Shown: piece by piece, positions 55,726 through 64,000 of the stretch
Layout of the letters: each line of letters starts with the position of its first letter
Position numbering within the stretch: the stretch's first letter is position 1
Notes under the pieces: generated by a model
The model's input: only the letters and a program-made list of their open reading frames with translations
Database searches by the model: none
What the model was told of the DNA's origin: nothing
Origin: JBBTDV01 sp038042605
GTDB taxonomy: Bacteria; Bdellovibrionota; UBA1018
NCBI GenBank assembly: GCA_964358645.1
Contig: CAYHPW010000001.1
Location: forward strand, 62,001-126,000
Reading direction: 5' to 3'
DNA: 64,000 nucleotides
Position numbers and translations under genes: made by a program

Positions 55726-56107
55726 CAGTATGATGGTTAATGGCTAACACTAGCTCATTACTAAGGCATGTTCCAAGCCTTACCGGGAAGGGATGGGACA
55801 AGTTTTTTGAAGATGGAATGACAACATTGTAGTCACGACTTCCGAGAAGGCCATGGCGTTTAGAAAGAAAGCGGAAACTTTCTCTAATCTTTCGCTTAAC
55901 CCGATTCCTCTCTATAGATAAGCCGCGGGCTTTAAGGGTTATTCCAAGCCGATAATGACAAAAAGTATTATTAGTTACATACACCAAACACTCGGATAAA
56001 CGCATTACTCTCCGGTTTGCGAAGAATCTTTTAAAATCTGATGAACTACGAATCCGGTGTTTTGACCCAAATGAACGAATAACAATCGCCCCCTCGTTGG
56101 TCACCAA
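55712..56107 (-). CDS. rnpA: Ribonuclease P protein component
   Basis: This basic protein of about 131 residues is the protein subunit of RNase P. Its RNR motif is clear (RNRVKRKIRESFR), and the N-terminal region contains KHRIRSSSDFKRFF. The frame opens with TTG at 56107 or GTG at 56104, because no ATG precedes the conserved part. It follows rpmH by ten bases and overlaps yidD. It processes tRNA 5' ends. Confidence 0.93.
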   Translation of the reverse strand: MVTNEGAIVIRSFGSKHRIRSSSDFKRFFANRRVMRLSECLVYVTNNTFCHYRLGITLKARGLSIERNRVKRKIRESFRFLSKRHGLLGSRDYNVVIPSSKNLSHPFPVRLGTCLSNELVLAINHHTVGYE

Positions 56108-56117
56108 ATAGGCAATG

Positions 56118-56267
56118 CTATTTTTTTGAATTTACAGGAACTAAGCGGGTACGTTTTCTCGCACGGCGCCTGCTTATTACACGACGGCCGTTTTTTGTTT
56201 TCATACGGGCCCTGAAGCCATGTCTACGGCGTCTTTTGACGCGACTTGGTTGATAAGTTCTTTTCAT
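56118..56267 (-). CDS. rpmH: 50S ribosomal protein L34
   Basis: This short gene (49 residues) reads MKRTYQPSRVKRRRRHGF and so on. It is the extremely basic L34 of the large ribosomal subunit, with the standard MKRTYQPS start. It lies head to head with dnaA across about 100 bases and begins the rpmH-rnpA-yidD-yidC-mnmE block. Confidence 0.97.
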   Translation of the reverse strand: MKRTYQPSRVKRRRRHGFRARMKTKNGRRVISRRRARKRTRLVPVNSKK

Positions 56268-56368
56268 ATTAACTACTCCACAGAATTCGTGACGCGAGTC
56301 AAACAGTTATAGGAGATAGGATTCGTTGTCAAGGAGAAGACCACATGTTATGCGATTAACTCGCCCAT
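56268..56368. promoter_or_regulatory. Divergent region between rpmH and dnaA
   Basis: About 100 bases separate two divergent genes and must contain both promoters. In many bacteria this gap is part of the origin, but I find no DnaA boxes here. It contains a few short AT-rich stretches but nothing I can assign. Confidence 0.35.
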
Positions 56369-57850
56369 ATGAGAACGAGTTTAGAGGTTGATATTAAAAA
56401 ATGGCCGGAAGTATGGCAGGCAGCCTATCGTGTTCTGGAGCAGTCTGTTGTTTCTAATCAATTGCAAGCATGGATACAGCCGCTTGAACTAATTGATACA
56501 AAATATAGTGATGATAACACTACCGAGGTTACATTTGAGGCGCCGAATGATTTTTCTGCGCAGTGGGTGCGTGATTATTACCAGAAAACAATAGAGGCGG
56601 CCTTTTTACAAGTAACGGGAAAACCTTGTGAAATATTAGTTTATGCAAAAGAAAATAACAAAGCCACTAACAGGCAGACATCTCATAGTGAGAATGATGG
56701 CAGTGAGCCTGAGTTGCAATCAGATTTAGCAGAAACCGAGGTTCACAATGTACAGACTGAAAACGGTGGTTCACGGTATTTCATGCGTAGCGAAGAGCGC
56801 GTAGCGATGAACAGTTCGGGCCGGCAAGAATTTGAAAACAATTTAGATCATCGTTATTTTTTTGAAAATTTTATAGTAGGGGCCAGCAATCAATTTGCAT
56901 ATACAGCGGCAACAGCCATAGCAGAACAACCAGCTAAGCAGTATAATCCGCTATTTATTTACAGCCCCCCGGGTTTGGGTAAGACTCATTTACTGTATGC
57001 AATAGGGAATAGATTTAAGGAGAAAACCCCTTCTGCGAAGGTAGTATATTTATCTGCCGAAAAATTTGTGAATGAACTGATAGACTCTTTACAACATAAG
57101 CGTATGTCTCAATTCAGAATAAAATATAGGGATAGTTTTGACATGATACTTATTGATGACATTCAGTTTATCGCTGGTAAAAAATCTACAGAGATAGAGT
57201 TTTTTCACACGTTTAATACACTCCACAGCTCGAAACGCCAGATAGTAGTTACATGCGATAGGCCACCGAGGGAAATAGAGGGTCTAGAAGAACGAATACG
57301 CACCAGGTTTGAATGGGGCTTAGTTGCAGATATTAGTCCACCAGAAATTGAAACACGGATCGCGATACTTAAGTCAAAGGCCGAAAGGGAGGATATTTAC
57401 CTTCCTGATGACGTGGCTATATTTTTGGCAAGCCATATAAAAGCAGATGTCCGAAAACTAGAGGGCGCCCTTGTAAAACTTCAAGCTCACGCTTCATTAA
57501 CTGGTGCAGAAATAACCTTAGAAATGGCTCGACAGGAATTTAAAACGATGGTTCCAGAGGAGGGAACCCATATCACCATTGAAGCGATCCAAAATGCGGT
57601 AGTTAAATATTTTAATTTAAAGTCACAAGACTTTAAGTCCACTACGCGCGCAAGAAATGTGGCATTACCACGCCAAGTCGCCATGTATTTAATTAGAAAA
57701 TATACTGGTAGCGGATTTAAAGAAATAGGACATTATTTCGGCGGCAAAAACCACACAACAATACTTTATGCCTGCAGTAAAATAGAAAAAGAATTAGAAA
57801 CGGATGAACACATTCGTCAGGCGGTAGAGTCCATACAGAATATGTTATAA
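56369..57850 (+). CDS. dnaA: Chromosomal replication initiator DnaA
   Basis: This 493-residue AAA+ initiator has domain I at the N-terminus (WPEVWQAAYRVLEQSV), a variable linker, Walker A (PGLGKTHLLYAIGN), Walker B (MILIDDIQFIAGK), and the C-terminal DNA-binding helix-turn-helix with GGKNHTTILYA. Length and motifs are normal. It lies about 9 kb from the dnaN/oriC candidate and converges with the aldehyde dehydrogenase gene, overlapping it by six bases at their stops. Confidence 0.97.
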   Translation: MRTSLEVDIKKWPEVWQAAYRVLEQSVVSNQLQAWIQPLELIDTKYSDDNTTEVTFEAPNDFSAQWVRDYYQKTIEAAFLQVTGKPCEILVYAKENNKATNRQTSHSENDGSEPELQSDLAETEVHNVQTENGGSRYFMRSEERVAMNSSGRQEFENNLDHRYFFENFIVGASNQFAYTAATAIAEQPAKQYNPLFIYSPPGLGKTHLLYAIGNRFKEKTPSAKVVYLSAEKFVNELIDSLQHKRMSQFRIKYRDSFDMILIDDIQFIAGKKSTEIEFFHTFNTLHSSKRQIVVTCDRPPREIEGLEERIRTRFEWGLVADISPPEIETRIAILKSKAEREDIYLPDDVAIFLASHIKADVRKLEGALVKLQAHASLTGAEITLEMARQEFKTMVPEEGTHITIEAIQNAVVKYFNLKSQDFKSTTRARNVALPRQVAMYLIRKYTGSGFKEIGHYFGGKNHTTILYACSKIEKELETDEHIRQAVESIQNML

Positions 57851-59401
57851 TCTTTTTTCTTTTTTTATGAATTGAATGAGATTCATGAGGAAGTGTGGGA
57901 AAATGCGTAGTTTATCCAGCCAATGCCTCTTATAAAGCTCAATAAAACTACGAAATGCTAGATACTGATAAGGGGTATAAGGAAACCACCATGGAGACTT
58001 AAATGTGAATAACCGCGAGCGTGGTTTATGAATGTGTCGTATATTTACAAATTCATATAGACCTATATCAGCATGTGTGCGCCCCATGCCGCTTTCCTTA
58101 ACCCCTCCCCATGGGGTTTCGGCAAGGCCGGCTGTATATACAACTTCATTTATCATGACTGTGCCGACTTGTAGTTGCTTTGCGATATCTTCACCAAGTG
58201 CGATGTTTTGTGTAATAACAGATGCTACCAGCCCGTAGCGCGAATTATTTACTTTTTCAATTGCCTCAGCAGGGGATTTAAACGTGGTCACCACTAAAAT
58301 TGGACCAAAGCTCTCTTCGTTATATATTGAAAGATTCTCCACACCAGGGCCAGTGACGATAGTAGGTTCTAACCAGGTTTTATCTGGCGAAAAGGCACCA
58401 CCACAGATGAAGCGGGCGCCAAGAGCCTTGGCCTCGTTTATTTGGTTTTCGTATACCGCTTTTTGTTTTCCAGAAGTTATTACAGCTAGATCATTTTGGG
58501 AGGAATCAGACACACCATGTCTCAGGCTGCCTATTTTCTTGGTTAGTAACGAGATAAAATTATCTACAATACTTTCATGGACCAATATACGTGAAGCAGC
58601 TGCACAGATCTGACCAGAATTACTAAAGCCTCCCCAAAGAACCGCACTGGATGCAAAATCAATATTGGCGTCTGGGAGGATAATCGCGGCATTTTTTCCT
58701 CCAAGTTCTAAGTTAACAGGGATCAGGTGTTGTGCGGCGGAGGATAAGATTTTTTTCCCAGTCATAGCGCTCCCCGTAAAAAAAATCTTATCAGGTTTTT
58801 GTTCAATTATTGCGGCACCGACAGCCCCGTCGCCGATAAGTGTTTGTATTGTATTAGATGGCAAACCGGCCTCTTCATATAGAGTTTGGATTTTTAAACC
58901 AACAAGGGGGGTTTCCTCACTTGGTTTAAAAATAACAGCATTGCCAGTAATTAATGCCATTAATATTTGCCCCATCGGGAGCATAAAAGGGTAGTTCCAG
59001 GGTGAAATAATAGCAACGACACCAATGGGCCAGTAATTTAAATAGCTTTTTCGGTGTTTCATAACGGTTAGTGGAATGGGTTTGTCCTTAAGCAGAGCAG
59101 GCGCCCGCTTTGCAAAATATGTAAGCATGTCTACAACGGGGATTAATTCACTAGTCAAGGCCTCATGGCGTGGTTTGCCGTTTTCTCTAACTATTAAATC
59201 GATTAGCTCATCTGTGCGATTAAGCAGTGTCTCACGAAGTTGGATCAGTCGGCTAGACCGGGCGGCTACTGATAGAGCGGCCCATTTAATCTGGGCCACA
59301 CGGGCTTGGTTAAATATATTTGGCAGCGCAGATATAGAGGTGGTTTCTATTTCTTCTAGAACTTCGCCGGTTGCGGGGTTTCTACAAATCATGCTCGCCA
59401 T
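57845..59401 (-). CDS. Aldehyde dehydrogenase with membrane-like C-terminal tail
   Basis: This 518-residue NAD(P)-dependent aldehyde dehydrogenase has the nucleotide motif FTGSAMTGKKI, glutamate 232 in LELGGKNAA and catalytic cysteine 266 in NSGQICAA; NYPF is also present. The last 55 residues are rich in aromatic and basic residues (FKSPWWFPYTPYQYLAFRSF), unlike soluble members, and suggest membrane association as in fatty-aldehyde dehydrogenases. The substrate is unknown. It ends six bases into the end of dnaA on the opposite strand. Confidence 0.9.
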   Translation of the reverse strand: MASMICRNPATGEVLEEIETTSISALPNIFNQARVAQIKWAALSVAARSSRLIQLRETLLNRTDELIDLIVRENGKPRHEALTSELIPVVDMLTYFAKRAPALLKDKPIPLTVMKHRKSYLNYWPIGVVAIISPWNYPFMLPMGQILMALITGNAVIFKPSEETPLVGLKIQTLYEEAGLPSNTIQTLIGDGAVGAAIIEQKPDKIFFTGSAMTGKKILSSAAQHLIPVNLELGGKNAAIILPDANIDFASSAVLWGGFSNSGQICAAASRILVHESIVDNFISLLTKKIGSLRHGVSDSSQNDLAVITSGKQKAVYENQINEAKALGARFICGGAFSPDKTWLEPTIVTGPGVENLSIYNEESFGPILVVTTFKSPAEAIEKVNNSRYGLVASVITQNIALGEDIAKQLQVGTVMINEVVYTAGLAETPWGGVKESGMGRTHADIGLYEFVNIRHIHKPRSRLFTFKSPWWFPYTPYQYLAFRSFIELYKRHWLDKLRIFPHFLMNLIQFIKKEKRL

Positions 59402-59438
59402 TGTTAATACAGTAATTTAGAACAACATATGGAGCAAG

Positions 59439-61178
59439 TTGAAGCTGGATATATGTATGAAAGAGAATAAAACAATAATAAAACAAGAGCCCAACCTAAC
59501 GCAGAACGCCATAGGGGTGTTAGAGAAGAGATATCTTTTAAGAGATAAGACAGGAAGGATTTGTGAAACTCCTGCAGAGCTTTTTAAAAGAGTTGCTTCA
59601 GTAGTTGCAGGGGCAGAAAAGTATGACCGCGATATTTGGCTAGAGCGGTTTTATAATTTAATGGTTTCTAAACGTTTTATGCCAAACAGCCCGACTCTTA
59701 TGAATGCCGGAAAACAAAGGGGACAGCTATCGGCTTGTTTTGTGTTACCAGTGGAAGATTCGCTTGAAAGTATTTTTGAGGCACTAAAATTTACTGCTTC
59801 CATACACCAGTCAGGCGGAGGTACTGGTTTTTCTTTTTCAAAGCTAAGACCACGAAACAGTATAGTTGGCAGCACGCAGGGGGTCGCATCTGGCCCAGTG
59901 TCCTTTATTAAGATATTTGACATAACGACAGAAACCATAAAACAGGGAGGGGCGAGACGCGGCGCTAACATGGCCGTGCTTAGAGTGGATCATCCCGACA
60001 TTATTGAATTCATCGATTCAAAACGGGATTTTCATTCAATTACAAACTTTAATATCTCTGTAGGTGTAACTAATGAGTTTATGAGAGCGGTTATGTTGAA
60101 TAGTAAGTTTGTTCTTCGTAACCCCACCACAGGAAAGAAAAGTCATTCCATAAAGGCTGGGGAACTTTTTAGTAAAATAACCCAAGCGGCCTGGGAATGT
60201 GGGGATCCTGGGCTTATATTTCTAGATCGGATAAATATTTTCAATCCAACACCGAACGAAGGGGTAATTGAAAGCACCAATCCTTGCGGTGAACAACCAC
60301 TTCTCTCATATGAGTCATGCAATCTCGGCTCTTTGAATGTCTTAAAATATCTAAATGGTAATGATATCAATTGGGAGGACTTCCGTTCTGACATACGAAT
60401 TGCAACGCGTTTTTTGGACAACGTGATTGATGTAAATAAATATCCTATCGAGGCATGTAGAAAAATTACACTACGTAATCGTAAAATTGGTCTTGGCATA
60501 ATGGGGTTTGCAGATTTGTTGCTAGCGATGAGTATTCCATACGACTCACAAGAGGCACGTTTTTTTGGTCAAAAAATCATGAGTTTTCTTGATCGAGAAG
60601 CTAAAAGATATTCAACTGAAATGGCTATCCAGAAAGGCGTCTTCCCTAATTGGCATCGGTCTATATGGAAAAAACTTGGTTACCCACCTATGCGTAATTC
60701 AACCGTAAGCACGGTGGCCCCAACGGGGACAGTTAGCATTATCGCTGGTGTTACTGGTGGCATTGAGCCGATTTTTTCGGCGAGGTTTTATAGAAATATT
60801 TTAGGTGGTGAAAAACTTATAGAAATTCATCCCGCGATTAAAAATGTGCTTCGGGCCAGTAGTATTAAAGCCAAAGAGGCAAGCCGTCTTTCCAATATAG
60901 AAATAAGTAATATTATTGGGGCAGCATGGGAACCAGCGCTAAAAATTTCTATCGATGGACATGTTATGATGCAGGCCGCTTTTCAGCGGCATACCGATAG
61001 CGCAGTTTCTAAGACAATAAATCTTCCAGAATCCACACCCGTCTCGGAAGTCCAACGCGCATATATGTTAGCCTATCAGGAAGGTTGTAAAGGTATTACC
61101 GTTTACCGTGACAGAAGCCGCGCCGACCAGACGTTAGAACAGATCCCTGAAGAAAAAGGTGTTTGTACTTCTTGTTAA
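59439..61178 (+). CDS. nrdJ: Adenosylcobalamin-dependent (class II) ribonucleotide reductase
   Basis: This 579-residue enzyme makes deoxynucleotides without a small subunit. The catalytic Asn-Cys-Glu loop is in NPCGEQPLLSYESCNLGS (radical cysteine and its partner), SACFVLPVEDS holds another active cysteine, and GGGTGFSFSKLRP is the conserved stretch. The C-terminus ends with a CTSC thiol pair. The protein is shorter than most class II enzymes and lacks an ATP-cone or zinc tail. TTG at 59439 is preceded by GGAGC; ATG at 59457 is the alternative. Confidence 0.93.
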   Translation: MKLDICMKENKTIIKQEPNLTQNAIGVLEKRYLLRDKTGRICETPAELFKRVASVVAGAEKYDRDIWLERFYNLMVSKRFMPNSPTLMNAGKQRGQLSACFVLPVEDSLESIFEALKFTASIHQSGGGTGFSFSKLRPRNSIVGSTQGVASGPVSFIKIFDITTETIKQGGARRGANMAVLRVDHPDIIEFIDSKRDFHSITNFNISVGVTNEFMRAVMLNSKFVLRNPTTGKKSHSIKAGELFSKITQAAWECGDPGLIFLDRINIFNPTPNEGVIESTNPCGEQPLLSYESCNLGSLNVLKYLNGNDINWEDFRSDIRIATRFLDNVIDVNKYPIEACRKITLRNRKIGLGIMGFADLLLAMSIPYDSQEARFFGQKIMSFLDREAKRYSTEMAIQKGVFPNWHRSIWKKLGYPPMRNSTVSTVAPTGTVSIIAGVTGGIEPIFSARFYRNILGGEKLIEIHPAIKNVLRASSIKAKEASRLSNIEISNIIGAAWEPALKISIDGHVMMQAAFQRHTDSAVSKTINLPESTPVSEVQRAYMLAYQEGCKGITVYRDRSRADQTLEQIPEEKGVCTSC

Positions 61179-61236
61179 TGCAAAAATACATCTTTATTGA
61201 TCGTTCTAGCTATTTACGTTAACGTGAGCTACTTAT

Positions 61237-61313
61237 GCGGGTGTAGCTCAGTTGGCTAGAGCGCGAGCTTCCCAAGCTTGAGGTCGAGGGTTCGAGTCCC
61301 TTCACCCGCTCCA
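61237..61313 (+). tRNA. tRNA-Gly (anticodon CCC), CCA encoded
   Basis: The cloverleaf is complete. The acceptor arms are GCGGGTG and CACCCGC with discriminator T and an encoded CCA (61311-61313). The D arm is GCTCAGTTGGCTAGAGC, the anticodon loop TTCCCAA with CCC at 61271-61273, and the T arm GAGGGTTCGAGTCCCTT. It reads GGG codons. Its 3' end lies six bases before the mnmG ATG. Confidence 0.97.
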
Positions 61314-61319
61314 AAGTTT

Positions 61320-63221
61320 ATGTATTTTGATGTAATAATCATTGGTGGTGGTCATGCTGGATGTGAAGCAGCCCACGCAAGCGCCAAAAGTAAATGCCGC
61401 ACGGCGCTAATAACGCTCGATATTAATAAGATGGCCTTAATGTCATGTAATCCCGCGATTGGTGGGTTGGCCAAAGGACATCTTGTAAAAGAAATAGACG
61501 CACTAGGTGGATTGATGGCGGTTAATACTGATAAAACAGCTATTCAATATAGGAGGCTAAATGCCAGCAGAGGACCAGCTGTTAGATCTTCTAGGGCACA
61601 GTGTGATAAACGGTTGTACTCAGCCCAAATGCAAAAACACTTATCATGCATTGATAATCTGACAATTATCCAGTGTGAAGTTAGCGAGCTTCTTGTAAAT
61701 AATTCCAAGATTTGTGGGGTACTAATAAAGACTGGCGATGAGATTTATTGTAGCGCTGTAGTTATTACAACAGGGACATTTTTATGCGGCACAATGTATA
61801 TTGGATTTGAAAAAGAACATGGAGGTAGGGCAGGAGATAGCGCTGCCGAGGGATTAAGTGAAAGTCTAGATAAGCTTGGTTTTGGATTGCGTCGTTTAAA
61901 GACCGGAACGCCACCGCGATTAAAAAAAGAGAGTATAAATTTTAGTAAACTTGAAATTCAACCTGGTGATAGCGAGCCGGAGCCGTTTTCATTTTATTTC
62001 AAGCCAAAGATTTTTCCTGTTTTACCACAAACATGTTGTCATATTACATATACCAATACAGAAACGCATGATATTATAAGAGAAAATCTTACCCGGGCAC
62101 CGATTTTCGCCGGAATAATTAAAGGAATCGGACCGCGTTACTGCCCCTCAATCGAGGATAAGATTCAGCGATTTTCTGATAAAGAAAGGCACCAGCTTTT
62201 TTTGGAACCCGAAGGGCTTGATTCCGATGAAATTTATGTAAACGGGATATCAACGAGCTTACCTCGAGAGGTGCAAGAAAAATTTGTTAAGACAATTCCA
62301 GGCTTAGAAAGAGCGGAATTTGCCAGATATGGCTATGCCGTTGAGTATGATGCAATTGATCCTACGAATTTAAAATCTACACTCGAATCAAAAAAAATCA
62401 GCGGATTATTTTTCGCGGGGCAAATTAATAGTACCTCAGGGTATGAGGAAGCCGCCGCACAAGGGTTGGTTGCTGGTGCTAATGCAGCAATATTTGTAAT
62501 TGGAAATGAGCCACTGATAATTAGCAGATTTGATGGTTACATTGGGGTATTAATAGATGATCTGATCACTAAAGGCGCAGACGAGCCATATAGGATGTTT
62601 ACTTCGCGTGCAGAATATAGATTGCTATTAAGAGAGGATAACGCGGATCTTCGACTAAGTGAGATTGGTTGGAAACGTGGATTACTAGATCAATGTGCAT
62701 ATGATTCTTTTTGTAAAAAGCGAGAAAAGATTACTTATTGGAAACAAAAACTTTTAGAATTTCAACTATCACCCAGCGAAAGAGTTAACTCTCGACTTCA
62801 TGAGTTAGGCCAGAGCACAATATTAGATCGTATTTCTGGCGAAATACTTTTACGTAGACCAGACATCTGTTGGAATTTGCTTTGTAGCTTAGGATTTGAT
62901 GGTACCGCTGTAAACAAAGATGTTTATGAAGAAATAGAAATTCAAATTAAATATGAAGGATATATTAAGCGCGATATCGAGCTATTAAATGGGATAAAAA
63001 AGAGTGATAACTTACAGATACCTACTGATATAGATTTTGAAATCATCCCCGGCTTATCAAATGAAATAAAAGGCAGATTTAAGCGTATACGCCCGGAAAC
63101 AATCGGACAAGCGACCAGAATTACTGGCGTAACACCAGCTGCAGTTGCAAATTTGTTAATTTATCTAAAAATGCTCAAAAGGGATAAGATTTCAACAAAA
63201 AATCAGCGTGGTGAGCAATAA
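61320..63221 (+). CDS. mnmG: tRNA uridine-5-carboxymethylaminomethyl modification enzyme MnmG
   Basis: This 633-residue FAD protein, partner of MnmE in wobble uridine modification, starts at MYFDVIIIGGGHAGCEAAHA, ATG 61320. An open frame upstream runs through the tRNA gene and is not real. FAD motifs and the TSGYEEAAAQGLVAGANAA block are clear. The start lies six bases after the tRNA-Gly CCA, so there is no space for a separate ribosome site. Its stop overlaps the rsmG ATG by one base. Confidence 0.96.
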   Translation: MYFDVIIIGGGHAGCEAAHASAKSKCRTALITLDINKMALMSCNPAIGGLAKGHLVKEIDALGGLMAVNTDKTAIQYRRLNASRGPAVRSSRAQCDKRLYSAQMQKHLSCIDNLTIIQCEVSELLVNNSKICGVLIKTGDEIYCSAVVITTGTFLCGTMYIGFEKEHGGRAGDSAAEGLSESLDKLGFGLRRLKTGTPPRLKKESINFSKLEIQPGDSEPEPFSFYFKPKIFPVLPQTCCHITYTNTETHDIIRENLTRAPIFAGIIKGIGPRYCPSIEDKIQRFSDKERHQLFLEPEGLDSDEIYVNGISTSLPREVQEKFVKTIPGLERAEFARYGYAVEYDAIDPTNLKSTLESKKISGLFFAGQINSTSGYEEAAAQGLVAGANAAIFVIGNEPLIISRFDGYIGVLIDDLITKGADEPYRMFTSRAEYRLLLREDNADLRLSEIGWKRGLLDQCAYDSFCKKREKITYWKQKLLEFQLSPSERVNSRLHELGQSTILDRISGEILLRRPDICWNLLCSLGFDGTAVNKDVYEEIEIQIKYEGYIKRDIELLNGIKKSDNLQIPTDIDFEIIPGLSNEIKGRFKRIRPETIGQATRITGVTPAAVANLLIYLKMLKRDKISTKNQRGEQ

Positions 63222-63904
63222 TGGTAGACAGCAAAAAGCTTAATGATCTTTTGACTAATAATTGGTTAGGTTTAGACGCGGCCGCTAGAGATAAAATCTG
63301 TGAATTTTACAATCTAGTGTATAAAGAGAATCAAATACAAAACCTAACCAAACTTATCAATATAAGCGATTTTTTCGAAGGACATGTTATTGATGTTAGA
63401 GAACTCTTAAAATCATGTCTTATTAATTACCCCGCGTTAGATCTGGGGTCTGGGTTGGGCGTCCCAGGGTTGATGGCCGCAGCAGTAGAACAAAAAACAT
63501 GGATTATTTCAGAAGCAGAAAAAAGAAAGGCGGACTTCTTAATAAGAGCAGTTAGAAAATTGAACATACAGGGCCATATAACGGTTTTTAGTGGTAGAGC
63601 GGAGGATTTCCTTATTAACAATAAGGTTCAATCGGTGGTTGTTAGAGCAGTTGGCCCCATAGATCGTATTTATCGCTTAATTCGTAGATGTTCCACGTGG
63701 AACAATCTAATTCTTTTCAAAGGCCCCGCATGGGAAAGGGAGTGGTTGGGTTTTAATAAAAGCCACTTTTGCAAAGAGTTGATTTTGACATCTACCCATG
63801 AATATTTTATTGGTAGTGATAAAAAATATCGCATCATAGCAAAGCTTAATCGTGTTCCACGCGGAACAAAAAGTATCAATAAGACGTCAATATTCTGTCA
63901 GTAA
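63221..63904 (+). CDS. rsmG: 16S rRNA m7G527 methyltransferase RsmG
   Basis: This 227-residue SAM-dependent methyltransferase (GidB) has the SAM motif LDLGSGLGVPGLMAA and SEAEKRKADFLI. It adds a methyl group to G527 of 16S rRNA. It starts at the stop of mnmG. Two parS-like palindromes lie near its 3' end, so part of the gene is read both as protein code and as a ParB-binding site. The protein is otherwise normal. Confidence 0.95.
   Translation: MVDSKKLNDLLTNNWLGLDAAARDKICEFYNLVYKENQIQNLTKLINISDFFEGHVIDVRELLKSCLINYPALDLGSGLGVPGLMAAAVEQKTWIISEAEKRKADFLIRAVRKLNIQGHITVFSGRAEDFLINNKVQSVVVRAVGPIDRIYRLIRRCSTWNNLILFKGPAWEREWLGFNKSHFCKELILTSTHEYFIGSDKKYRIIAKLNRVPRGTKSINKTSIFCQ
63689..63704. other. 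parS centromere site (perfect palindrome) in rsmG
   Basis: TGTTCCACGTGGAACA is a perfect 16-base palindrome. It matches the widespread ParB-binding parS consensus (TGTTTCACGTGAAACA) with one symmetrical substitution. It is inside the rsmG coding sequence. parAB genes normally follow rsmG and should lie beyond the window. ParB would bind here for chromosome segregation. Confidence 0.93.
63853..63868. other. Second parS site (one mismatch) in rsmG
   Basis: TGTTCCACGCGGAACA differs by one central base from the perfect site 149 bases upstream. It is also within the rsmG frame, near its 3' end. Two sites this close suggest a ParB nucleation cluster. Confidence 0.85.
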
Positions 63905-64000
63905 TTAATATTTTATTGGATATCCACCGTTAGTTTTAAGGTTTATCTAAAGAAAAATCTTGATCTGCCAGCTATTCACGGCTAGCCTTTAAGAGTAGTC

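Noticed and set aside
61216..61225. Perfect palindrome ACGTTAACGT upstream of tRNA-Gly
   Set aside because: Ten-base palindromes are expected tens of times in 64 kb by chance, and nothing else supports an operator.
61278..61319. N-terminal extension of mnmG through the tRNA gene
   Set aside because: The added residues are translated tRNA sequence; the conserved FAD motif begins right after the ATG at 61320.
1..64000. CRISPR arrays, insertion sequences, rRNA genes
   Set aside because: No regularly spaced repeats, transposase frames, terminal inverted repeats or rRNA-like stretches were seen.

Overview
This is 64 kb of a Gram-negative bacterial chromosome around the replication origin. No plasmid or phage genes, insertion sequences, CRISPR arrays or rRNA genes were seen. 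Several traits suggest a deltaproteobacterium-grade lineage: AtpI/AtpZ, AtpB and a signal-peptide-bearing AtpE encoded away from the F1 genes, a class II (B12-dependent) ribonucleotide reductase, a two-subunit methylmalonyl-CoA mutase, a TRL-type lipoprotein and SurA/BamD-like envelope genes. I cannot place it more precisely from sequence alone.

Region 1 (1-25,576, minus strand) is one 25-kb run of overlapping genes. Read in the direction of transcription it holds an 11-gene complex I set (nuoA, B, C, D, H, I, J, K, L, M, N; 'set 2', 25,576-15,811), then a complete 14-gene nuoA-N operon ('set 1', 15,777-2,312), then a GYF-like/TPR membrane protein that runs off the window. Set 1 looks like ordinary NADH:quinone oxidoreductase. 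Set 2 is unusual. It keeps the iron-sulphur cysteines of NuoB and NuoI, but aligned against set 1 it has lost the NADH module (E, F, G), the quinone-site His/Tyr/Asp of NuoD and the conserved membrane carboxylates and TM7 lysines of NuoA, H, K, L, M and N. It looks like a complex I that still carries electrons but may not pump protons or reduce quinone in the usual way. This is the best candidate here for an undescribed system.

Region 2 (25.6-36.2 kb, plus strand) holds mfd, two SurA/PrsA-type foldases, pdxA, a phosphomannomutase/phosphoglucomutase and a shortened uvrA. Region 3 (36.2-46.9 kb, minus strand) holds a TRL lipoprotein, atpE, atpB, atpI, atpZ, a BamD-like TPR lipoprotein, gyrA, a fabH-type ketoacyl synthase, gyrB, a decayed recF and dnaN.

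Region 4 (46.85-47.39 kb) is AT-rich, has no gene and carries a cluster of DnaA-box-like 9-mers; it is the best oriC candidate. Region 5 (47.4-56.3 kb, minus strand) holds an acyl-CoA/propionate catabolic block (methylmalonyl-CoA mutase, acyl-CoA dehydrogenase, crotonase, 3-hydroxyacyl-CoA dehydrogenase) followed by the classic mnmE-yidC-yidD-rnpA-rpmH block. Region 6 (56.3-64 kb) holds dnaA, a convergent aldehyde dehydrogenase, nrdJ, tRNA-Gly(CCC), mnmG and rsmG. Two ParB-type parS palindromes lie inside rsmG, and parA/parB probably follow beyond the window. The last 96 bases after rsmG show nothing recognisable.
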